The position numbers and the translations under genes are program-made. The notes below the pieces were generated by a model. That model was not told where the DNA came from. It did no database searches and worked only from the letters and a program-made list of their open reading frames with translations. Positions 34,093-41,592 of a DNA stretch of 64,000 nt are shown here, piece after piece. Source of the stretch: Flavobacteriaceae bacterium (GTDB lineage: Bacteria; Bacteroidota; Bacteroidia; Flavobacteriales; Flavobacteriaceae); assembly GCA_004762155.1 (NCBI GenBank), contig SIHP01000012.1:104180-168179 (forward strand), in the 5' to 3' direction. Position 1 is the stretch's first letter, and each line of letters starts with the position of its first letter.

Positions 34093-35550
34093 ATGCAACT
34101 TAAAAATACTTCACTTTTAAAATCAAAATCCTATATAAACGGACAATGGATTGCTGCTGAAGACAACAAAACTTTTTCGGTTAAAAACCCTTTTAATAAT
34201 AGTCACTTAGCTAACGTTTCAGACGTATCACAAGCTCAAATTTCATATGCAATTGCTTGTGCTGAAAACGCCATGAAAACCTGGAAAGCTAAATCAGCTA
34301 CAGAACGTTCTATTATATTAAAAAAATGGCACCAATTACAAATAGAAAACATTGATGATTTAGCCATGATTTTAACTTCAGAACAAGGAAAACCTTTAAC
34401 AGAAGCCAAAGGAGAAATTAATTATGGTGCAGCTTATGTAGAATGGTTTGCTGAGGAAGCTAAACGAGCTTATGGAGACATCATTCCTGGTCATCAACAA
34501 GACAAACGTATACTTGTTTTAAAACAACCTGTAGGAGTTGTTGGCACAATTACTCCATGGAATTTTCCGAATGCTATGATTGCTCGTAAAATTGCTCCTG
34601 CTTTGGCTGCTGGATGTACTGTTGTTATCAAACCGTCAGAAATCACACCTTTATCTGCTTTAGCTTTGGCTGAATTAGCGCATCAAGCTGGAATTCCTCG
34701 TGGTGTTTTAAATGTTGTTACCTCTAATAATGCTGAAATGGTAGGAGATGAATTCACTACAAATTCTATTATAAAAAAAATATCTTTTACAGGTTCTACA
34801 AAAGTTGGTAAAATACTCATGAAAAAATCTGCTAAGAATTTAACAAAATTATCTTTAGAATTAGGTGGAAATGCTCCGTTTATCGTTTTTGAAGATGCTG
34901 ATTTAGATGATGCTGTATCTGGAGCTATTGCTGCAAAATTCAGAAATACTGGTCAGACTTGTATTTGCGCTAATCGAATTTTTGTTCATGAAACTATTCA
35001 TGATGCTTTTGTAAAACGTTTTACTACTGAAGTACAAAAATTAAAAACCGGTAATGGTTTACTTCCTGAAACTCAAATTGGTCCTTTAATTAATGTAAAA
35101 GCTGTTAAAAAAGTAACTACTATTGTAAATGATGCTTTACAAAAAGGAGCAAAACTAATCACTGGAGGAAAGTCTGGAAATGATGGGAAAAACTTCTTTG
35201 ACACTACTGTAATCACCAATATTAATGCTTCTATGAAACTTATGAAAGAAGAAATATTTGGACCTGTAGCTCCTATTATAAAATTTAATACTGATGATGA
35301 AGTTCTTAAAATGGCCAATACTACTGAATATGGATTGGCTTCTTATTTCTACGGTAATAATTTAAAACGTGTTTGGAAAGTGGCTGAAGCTTTAGAATAC
35401 GGAATGGTTGGTATTAATACTGGAATGATTTCTACACCAGTTGCACCTTTTGGAGGTATTAAAGAAAGTGGAATCGGTAGAGAAGGTTCTAAATACGGAA
35501 TGGATGATTATATGATTTTAAAATATATCTGCTTTGGAGATATACAATAA
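34093..35550 (+). CDS. NAD(P)-dependent succinate-semialdehyde dehydrogenase-like enzyme
   Basis: A 485-residue aldehyde dehydrogenase. Landmarks in order: PWNFPNAMIARKIAPALAAG, FTGSTKVGKILM, LSLELGGNAPFIVFEDAD with the general-base Glu, and the catalytic Cys in NTGQTCICANRIF. The context of the Cys and the ILKYICFGDI end fit the GabD-like branch that oxidises succinate semialdehyde to succinate. No GABA aminotransferase is adjacent, so the exact physiological aldehyde is inferred. Long untranslated gaps flank it on both sides. Confidence 0.9.
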   Translation: MQLKNTSLLKSKSYINGQWIAAEDNKTFSVKNPFNNSHLANVSDVSQAQISYAIACAENAMKTWKAKSATERSIILKKWHQLQIENIDDLAMILTSEQGKPLTEAKGEINYGAAYVEWFAEEAKRAYGDIIPGHQQDKRILVLKQPVGVVGTITPWNFPNAMIARKIAPALAAGCTVVIKPSEITPLSALALAELAHQAGIPRGVLNVVTSNNAEMVGDEFTTNSIIKKISFTGSTKVGKILMKKSAKNLTKLSLELGGNAPFIVFEDADLDDAVSGAIAAKFRNTGQTCICANRIFVHETIHDAFVKRFTTEVQKLKTGNGLLPETQIGPLINVKAVKKVTTIVNDALQKGAKLITGGKSGNDGKNFFDTTVITNINASMKLMKEEIFGPVAPIIKFNTDDEVLKMANTTEYGLASYFYGNNLKRVWKVAEALEYGMVGINTGMISTPVAPFGGIKESGIGREGSKYGMDDYMILKYICFGDIQ

Positions 35551-35991
35551 ATAGTTTCTTTTATTATTGATTTTTCATTCATGAAATATCATTTAAAAAA
35601 CCTCGATACTTCTTCACCGTATACATTTCTAAAATTGAAAACTAGAATTCTTATTACAGAATCGTAAATTCTATCAAATTCACGTTTAATCATAATCTAC
35701 TTGGTTCCATAATTTTATGCTTTTATGCATAAAAAACAATATACCCATTCCTTTTATAAAATTCCTACAACTTTTCTAGAGTAACTTTACAATAGAAATA
35801 AAACGCTAGCAAATATTATTTCAATCAGTTAAATAAAAAATATAGAAACCCAACCGAGTTTTCGGTATTTACACAACTACTATAAGAAATTTATTTAACA
35901 ACTAACCAAACTTAGTGGAGCAGCACCCACATTAAAAAACGAGGCGGAATCCGAAAAGCCTTAAAGAGTAGGAAAATAAAAACTAACTATT
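35551..35991. other. 441-base non-coding interval with a structured leader at its end
   Basis: No gene seen. A hairpin CCGA-gttt-TCGG occurs at 35854-35865. The last 90 bases are clearly richer in G and C and contain further hairpins (see the leader entry). The first 300 bases are plain AT-rich spacer. Confidence 0.55.
35900..35991 (+). ncRNA. Candidate structured 5' leader upstream of the 85-residue gene
   Basis: Contains GTGG-agcagcac-CCAC and AGGC-...-GCCT stems (the latter enclosing GGA/TCC) in an otherwise AT-rich region. The leader is purine-rich near the start codon. It resembles a cis-regulatory RNA or a conserved leader, but matches no riboswitch class I can name. Confidence 0.4.
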
Positions 35992-36249
35992 ATGCAAGCA
36001 TTAACTGGAACTTGGATAGACCAAAATGGAACGGAAATTACATCAGTAGAAACAAACAATCTAGGATTGTTGTCATACAGTAATGGTAGAGGACCTTTTA
36101 CAGCTCTTCAAGTAAACTTAGCAACTCCTGTTTTTAGTGTAAATTTTACTGACGGATCTCAACCTGATGCAGGAGAGCAAACTGGTATTATGAATTTTGC
36201 TAAAGATACAATTACTTGGAGTAATGAAACTATCTGGACAAAAGCTTAA
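35992..36249 (+). CDS. Orphan 85-residue beta-rich protein
   Basis: No named family. It has a clear ATG, and the sequence alternates like a small beta barrel with Trp at each end: ALTGTWIDQNGTEI, LLSYSNGRGPF, VFSVNFTDGSQ, TGIMNFAKDTITWSNETIW. The pattern of a G-T-W strand followed by a final T-I-T-W-S-N strand recalls avidin-like or lectin-like barrels, but this is impression, not a match. No signal peptide. A strong bidirectional terminator follows. Confidence 0.65.
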   Translation: MQALTGTWIDQNGTEITSVETNNLGLLSYSNGRGPFTALQVNLATPVFSVNFTDGSQPDAGEQTGIMNFAKDTITWSNETIWTKA

Positions 36250-36263
36250 TATTTGATTATTAA

Positions 36264-36302
36264 AAAACAGACCTATTATTTTCATAATAATAGGTCTGTT
36301 TT
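36264..36302. terminator. Bidirectional intrinsic terminator
   Basis: 17-bp perfect stem (36264-36280 with 36286-36302) with T and A runs, between the 85-residue gene and convergent ade. Confidence 0.88.
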
Positions 36303-36310
36303 AGTATTCT

Positions 36311-37933
36311 TTATTTCACCTCCAATGACGTAAACTTAAATGAATTTCCATCAAACAAACCTTTATCAGATAATTTTAACGATGGAATTACCAACAATGC
36401 CATAAAAGATAAACTCATATAAGGCGCTCGTAATTTGCTTCCTAAATCTTTCGCCATTTTATCTATTTCAGCATATTCTTTACCTATTTCCGTAGCTGGT
36501 TTATCACTCATTATTCCTGCAACAGGAAGTGAAACTATTTTTTCTTCGGACGAACTTACAGCACAAACACCTCCTGTATTTTCTATAATTAAATTTACGG
36601 CTTTACAAATTTCTTCGTCTGAAACTCCAACTGCAATAATATTATGAGAATCGTGCCCAACTGAACTTGCTATAGCTCCCTTTTTTAATCCAAAATTTTT
36701 GATAAAGGCAATTGCTGGTTCTGAATTTTTATAACGATTAACAACCGTCATTTTTAAAACATCATTCTCTATATCAGAAATTAAATTTCCGTCTTTTATT
36801 AAAGAATCTGCCTCAATTTCATTGGTTACCAATTCTCCATCTAAAGCTTCTATTACTCTTATTTTTTCTGATGATGAACGAAACTCAAAATCTGAAACTT
36901 TCTTTTTATCCGTATTAAAATTATTTAACACTTTAAAATCCACCGAATCAACAAATGATTTTCCGTTTTCAGCAACTAATTCACCGTTTATGTATGTTTG
37001 TACTACTTTAAACTTTTCTAAATCTTCTACAACAATAAAATCGGCATCATCACCAGAATTTAGTAAACCAACATCTAAATTATAATGTTTTACTGGATTT
37101 ACACATGCTGCTTGTAAGACTTTAAAAACGTCAACTCCTTTAGCAACAGCTCGTTCACATAATTCATTTATATGCCCCAATAACAAATCATCTGGATGTT
37201 TATCATCTGAACAAAACATCATTTCCGCGTAATATTTAGGTAATAAATCGATTAAAGCTTCAAAATTCTTAGCAGCACTTCCTTCGCGAATAATTACTTT
37301 CATTCCTTTTTGAAGTTTCTCTAAAGCTTCGTCATAACTGAAACATTCGTGATCAGTAGATATTCCAGCAGCAATATATTTGGTTACATCATCTCCACGT
37401 AATCCTGGTGCATGACCATCAATAGGTTTCTTATTATTTTTTGCATGTTGTATTTTTTGTAACACTTCAGCATCATCAAATAAAACTCCAGGATAATTCA
37501 TCATTTCAGCCAAATATTTAATATCTGGATTTTCCATCATCTTTTTAATATCTTCCGCATCAATAATAGCTCCTGCGCTTTCAAAAGATGTTGCTGGTAC
37601 ACAAGAAGGTGCACCGAAATTAAACTTTAACGGAACTTTTTTTCCGTTTTCAATCATAAAATCAACACCTTTAACTCCCAAAACATTCGCTATTTCATGC
37701 GGGTCAGAAACCGTTGAAACGGTACCATGAACAACTGCAATCTTTGCAAATTCAGAAGGAACTAGCATAGAACTTTCTATATGAATATGAGCATCAACAA
37801 AACCAGGTAAAATATAGTTTTCCACCGAATGATAACTTTCTCGAATCGTTTTAATTTTTCCATTTAAAACCTCAACTTCTCCTTTAAAAATTCTTTTATT
37901 TTCAATATCAACTATATTCCCTTGTACTATCAT
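36311..37933 (-). CDS. ade: Adenine deaminase
   Basis: Deaminates adenine to hypoxanthine in purine salvage. The 540-residue amidohydrolase has the metal-binding LPGFVDAHIHIESSML near residue 42, then SDPHEIANVLG, a His in IDGHAPGL, ISTDHECFSYDEAL and MFCSDDKHPDDLL. The C-terminal half carries the adenine-deaminase-specific domain with GAIASSVGHDSHNIIAVG. It is monocistronic, with a -7 box TATTTTTG at 37950-37957 on the minus strand, and faces the shared terminator. Confidence 0.95.
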   Translation of the reverse strand: MIVQGNIVDIENKRIFKGEVEVLNGKIKTIRESYHSVENYILPGFVDAHIHIESSMLVPSEFAKIAVVHGTVSTVSDPHEIANVLGVKGVDFMIENGKKVPLKFNFGAPSCVPATSFESAGAIIDAEDIKKMMENPDIKYLAEMMNYPGVLFDDAEVLQKIQHAKNNKKPIDGHAPGLRGDDVTKYIAAGISTDHECFSYDEALEKLQKGMKVIIREGSAAKNFEALIDLLPKYYAEMMFCSDDKHPDDLLLGHINELCERAVAKGVDVFKVLQAACVNPVKHYNLDVGLLNSGDDADFIVVEDLEKFKVVQTYINGELVAENGKSFVDSVDFKVLNNFNTDKKKVSDFEFRSSSEKIRVIEALDGELVTNEIEADSLIKDGNLISDIENDVLKMTVVNRYKNSEPAIAFIKNFGLKKGAIASSVGHDSHNIIAVGVSDEEICKAVNLIIENTGGVCAVSSSEEKIVSLPVAGIMSDKPATEIGKEYAEIDKMAKDLGSKLRAPYMSLSFMALLVIPSLKLSDKGLFDGNSFKFTSLEVK

Positions 37934-37949
37934 TCTTTAAAATTTTAAG

Positions 37950-37957
37950 CAAAAATA
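37950..37957 (-). promoter_or_regulatory. -7 box of ade
   Basis: Perfect TATTTTTG on the minus strand, 17 bases before the ATG at 37933. Confidence 0.5.
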
Positions 37958-38026
37958 CTATTTCTTTATCATAAAAAATCGCCTTAAAATTTCTTCTAAG
38001 ACGATTTAAATTAACTACGATAAAAA

Positions 38027-39637
38027 TTAATGAGCATAACGCTGTGGTCCTCCTCTTCTTATTTCTTCACTAGCAAACTCTTCAAACTTTTTAAAGTTTT
38101 CTCTAAATGCATTTGTTAGTTTAAAAGCTGTTTTATAATATTCTTCATCGTTATTCCATGTTGTTCTTGGACTTAATACTGATGTTGGAACACCAGGACA
38201 TTCTCTTGGTTGTGCTACACCAAAAACAGAATGAATATGGTATTTTTCATATGTATAATCTCCTAAATCTCCATTTAAAACAGCGTTTATCATGGCTCTT
38301 GTATATTTTAAAGCAATACGTTCTCCTACTCCGTATTGTCCACCAGACCAACCTGTATTTACCAACCAAACATTAACATTGTTTTCTTGAATTTTATCAC
38401 TTAACATTTCTGCATATCGTGCAGGATGTAACGGCATAAAAGGAGCTCCGAAACAAGCAGAAAAACTAGGTTTTGGCTCTGTTACTCCTGCTTCTGTACC
38501 TGCTACTTTAGCTGTATAACCAGACATAAAATGATATGCTGCTTGTGCTGGTGTTAATCTTGATATTGGAGGCAATACACCAAAAGCATCTGCTGTTAAA
38601 AAGAAGATATTTTTAGTGTTTTTACCTATTGATGGTTCTTGAATATTATCTATATGATGAATTGGATAACTTACACGTGTATTTTGAGTTATTGAAGTAT
38701 CTTCAAAATCCACATTACCTTTATCATCTAAAATTACATTTTCTAAAATTGCACCTTTTTTAATCGCTGCATAAATTTCTGGCTCTTTTTCTCCAGATAA
38801 GTTAATTACTTTTGCATAACAACCTCCTTCAAAATTAAAAACCGTATTATCTGGAGTCCAACCATGTTCATCATCTCCAATTAAACTTCTATTTGGATCT
38901 GTTGATAATGTTGTTTTTCCTGTACCTGATAAACCAAAGAAAATAGCGGTATCACCAGCTTCACCAACATTTGCAGAACAGTGCATTGGTAACGTATTTT
39001 TATACATTGGTAAAATAAAATTCAATGCAGAAAAAATTCCTTTTTTAATTTCTCCAGTATATCCAGTTCCTCCAATTAATGCTATTTTTTTAGAAAAATT
39101 TAAAATAGCAAAATTGTGTTGACGTGTTCCATCAACAGCAGCATCTGCCATAAAACCTGGCGCGTTAACTATTGTCCACTCAGGAGAAAAATCTTTTAAT
39201 TCTTCTGCTGTTGGACGTAAGAACATATTGTTAGCAAACATATTACTCCACGGATGCTCGTTAACAACACGAATATTTAATTTATAGTTTTCATCTGCAC
39301 AAGCATAACTATCTCTTACAAATAATTCTTTGTTAGAAAGATAATCTACAACTTTATTGTACAGTTTATCAAACTTATTAGAATCAAAAGGAATGTTGAT
39401 GTCTCCCCACCAAATATCATCCTTTGTCATTTCATCTTTTACAATAAAACGATCCATTGGAGACCTACCTGTAAACTCTCCTGTATTTACTGCAATTGCA
39501 CCAAAGACTGTTTCTTTACCTTCTCCTTTACTAATAGTAATATCATGTAACTCATCTGAAGTTAATTGATAATTTAACTTAGGATTTTTGATTCCTAAAT
39601 AATCTAACGAAATCGTTTTCGTGTCAATACCTGTCAT
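38027..39637 (-). CDS. pckA: Phosphoenolpyruvate carboxykinase (ATP)
   Basis: Converts oxaloacetate to PEP, the first committed step of gluconeogenesis. Signatures: RSPMDRFIVKD, MHCSANVGEAGDTAIFFGLSGTGKTTLSTD (kinase-1a P-loop), LIGDDEHGW, FNFEGGCYAK and TGWSGGQYGVG. The 536-residue length is typical of the ATP form. I chose ATG 39637 (MTGIDTKTI) because an in-frame TTG at 39670 overlaps the -7 box at 39668-39675. Confidence 0.97.
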   Translation of the reverse strand: MTGIDTKTISLDYLGIKNPKLNYQLTSDELHDITISKGEGKETVFGAIAVNTGEFTGRSPMDRFIVKDEMTKDDIWWGDINIPFDSNKFDKLYNKVVDYLSNKELFVRDSYACADENYKLNIRVVNEHPWSNMFANNMFLRPTAEELKDFSPEWTIVNAPGFMADAAVDGTRQHNFAILNFSKKIALIGGTGYTGEIKKGIFSALNFILPMYKNTLPMHCSANVGEAGDTAIFFGLSGTGKTTLSTDPNRSLIGDDEHGWTPDNTVFNFEGGCYAKVINLSGEKEPEIYAAIKKGAILENVILDDKGNVDFEDTSITQNTRVSYPIHHIDNIQEPSIGKNTKNIFFLTADAFGVLPPISRLTPAQAAYHFMSGYTAKVAGTEAGVTEPKPSFSACFGAPFMPLHPARYAEMLSDKIQENNVNVWLVNTGWSGGQYGVGERIALKYTRAMINAVLNGDLGDYTYEKYHIHSVFGVAQPRECPGVPTSVLSPRTTWNNDEEYYKTAFKLTNAFRENFKKFEEFASEEIRRGGPQRYAH

Positions 39638-39667
39638 GCGTAAAATTTTAAGTTGTGTAACATTAGA

Positions 39668-39675
39668 CAAAAGTA
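39668..39675 (-). promoter_or_regulatory. -7 box of pckA
   Basis: Perfect TACTTTTG on the minus strand, 30 bases before the ATG at 39637. It fixes the start choice for pckA. Confidence 0.6.
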
Positions 39676-39722
39676 ACTCTTTTTATCTAAAATTATCAAC
39701 TACATAAAAAAATGTTATTTTT

Positions 39723-40106
39723 CTATCTTTTAAATATTGATTTCTTAATAAAGTGAGTAAAAATCATGCCCCATCCTAATATCAATAACAAACCACCTAA
39801 AGGTGTAATAAACCATATTGATTTTGCCGAAATTCCTGCTATTGTAATTGCGTAAATAGAACCTGAAAAAAATAGAATCCCTATTAAAAAAACTAACGTT
39901 ACATTTCTCTTAAACTTCTCTGAAAACTCTATAAATATATTTACAAAAAGCAGTACAATTACATGATACATTTGATAACGAACTCCGGTTTCAAAACTTT
40001 GAAAATCACTTACTGTTAATTGTTCTTTTAATGCATGCGCTCCAAATGCTCCTAAAACAATTGTTAACATACCTAAAAACGATACTATTGTTAAATTTTT
40101 ATTCAT
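39723..40106 (-). CDS. DUF423 small membrane protein
   Basis: A 127-residue protein of four membrane helices that begins LTIVSFLGMLTIVLGAFGAHAL, the hallmark of the DUF423 (YgdD) family. The FETGVRYQMYHVIVLLFVN and FFSGSIYAITIAG segments and the FITPLGGLLLILGWGMI end agree. Function unknown; inner-membrane location is predicted. Divergent from the saccharopine dehydrogenase-like gene, with both promoters in a 70-base gap. Confidence 0.92.
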   Translation of the reverse strand: MNKNLTIVSFLGMLTIVLGAFGAHALKEQLTVSDFQSFETGVRYQMYHVIVLLFVNIFIEFSEKFKRNVTLVFLIGILFFSGSIYAITIAGISAKSIWFITPLGGLLLILGWGMIFTHFIKKSIFKR

Positions 40107-40176
40107 TTTTAATGTTTTTGTTTAATTTTAAACTAAATTACACCCCTAATCAATAACAAAAATAGGATATAAATTC

Positions 40177-41547
40177 ATGAGAAATATATTAATTATTGGA
40201 GCAGGAAGATCTAGTTCTTCGTTAATAAAGTATTTATTAGACAAATCTTCTTCCGAAAAAATTCATATTACAGTTGGTGATTTATCTATTGAAAATGCTC
40301 AACACAAGATTAATAATCATCCTAATGCTTCTGCAATTAAATTAGATATTTTTAATAGAAAAAATAGAACTGAAGCTATAGAAAAAACAGATATTGTTAT
40401 TTCTATGTTACCTGCTCATTTACATATTGAAGTTGCTAAAGATTGCCTTACTTATGGTAAACATATGGTTACAGCTTCTTATGTTTCTAAAGAAATGAAA
40501 TCATTACATAATCAGGTTGTAAAAAAAGGACTTGTTTTTATGAATGAAATTGGTTTAGATCCTGGTATTGATCATATGAGCGCTATGCAAATTATTGATA
40601 GAATTCATGAGAACAATGGTAAAATGTTACTTTTTGAATCTTTTTGTGGTGGATTAGTAGCTCCTGAAAGTGATACTAATTTGTGGAATTATAAGTTTAC
40701 TTGGAATCCGAGAAATGTTGTTTTAGCAGGACAAGGTGGTGCGTCTATGTTTATTCAAGAAGGTACTTATAAATACATTCCATATCATAAATTATTTAGG
40801 CGAACAGAGTTTTTATCTATCAATGAAAATGAAAAATTTGAAGCGTATGCTAATAGAGATTCTTTAAAATATAGAAGTATTTATGGTCTAGACACTATTC
40901 CTACAATGTATCGTGGTACTATTAGAAAAGTTGGTTTTTCTCGTGCTTGGAATGTTTTTGTTCAATTAGGAATGACTGACGATACCTACACCATTGAAAA
41001 TTCAGAACAATTGAGTTATCGTGATTTTACTAATTTATTCTTGGCATATTCTCCTACAGATTCTGTTGAATTAAAATTTAGATTGTATTTAAAAATTGAT
41101 CAAGATGATATTATGTGGGAAAAATTTTTAGAATTAGACATTTTTAATCCAACTAAAAAAGTATTACTAAAAGATGCTACTCCTGCGCAAATTTTACAAA
41201 AAATATTAATGGATTCTTGGACGCTACAACCAAATGACAAAGACATGATTGTTATGCATCATATTTTGGGTTATGAAAATGAAACTGGTAAGCATCAAAT
41301 AGAAAGTAGCATGTTAATTAAAGGCGATGATCAAACCTATACAGCAATGTCTAAAACTGTTGGATTACCTGTAGCAATGGCAACATTACGTATTTTAAAT
41401 AAAGAAATTACAACTCCTGGTGTACAGCTTCCTATTAAAAAAGAAGTTTATGAGCCTATTTTAAAAGAGTTACAAAATTATGGAATTAATTTTACCGAAA
41501 AAGAAGTCCCTTTTTTAGGTTACAACCCCAATAGCGTTAAAGGATAA
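40177..41547 (+). CDS. Saccharopine dehydrogenase-like oxidoreductase
   Basis: A 456-residue NAD(P)-dependent enzyme. The Rossmann fold opens at once, RNILIIGAGRSSSSLIKYLL, followed by IVISMLPAHLHIEVAKDCL and the active-site-like NEIGLDPGIDHMSA. A C-terminal catalytic domain contains ESFCGGLVAPESDTNLWNY and GLPVAMATLRIL. It resembles the saccharopine-reductase/lysine 6-dehydrogenase group, so it may act in lysine breakdown, but no partner gene is present. It is monocistronic between a divergent DUF423 gene and a terminator. Confidence 0.88.
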   Translation: MRNILIIGAGRSSSSLIKYLLDKSSSEKIHITVGDLSIENAQHKINNHPNASAIKLDIFNRKNRTEAIEKTDIVISMLPAHLHIEVAKDCLTYGKHMVTASYVSKEMKSLHNQVVKKGLVFMNEIGLDPGIDHMSAMQIIDRIHENNGKMLLFESFCGGLVAPESDTNLWNYKFTWNPRNVVLAGQGGASMFIQEGTYKYIPYHKLFRRTEFLSINENEKFEAYANRDSLKYRSIYGLDTIPTMYRGTIRKVGFSRAWNVFVQLGMTDDTYTIENSEQLSYRDFTNLFLAYSPTDSVELKFRLYLKIDQDDIMWEKFLELDIFNPTKKVLLKDATPAQILQKILMDSWTLQPNDKDMIVMHHILGYENETGKHQIESSMLIKGDDQTYTAMSKTVGLPVAMATLRILNKEITTPGVQLPIKKEVYEPILKELQNYGINFTEKEVPFLGYNPNSVKG

Positions 41548-41552
41548 AAAGT

Positions 41553-41582
41553 AAACTGAATGATGCTAGTATCATTCAGTTT
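41553..41582. terminator. Bidirectional intrinsic terminator
   Basis: 12-bp perfect stem AAACTGAATGAT / ATCATTCAGTTT with a 6-base loop, between convergent genes. Confidence 0.88.
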
Positions 41583-41592
41583 ATCTTCCTTT

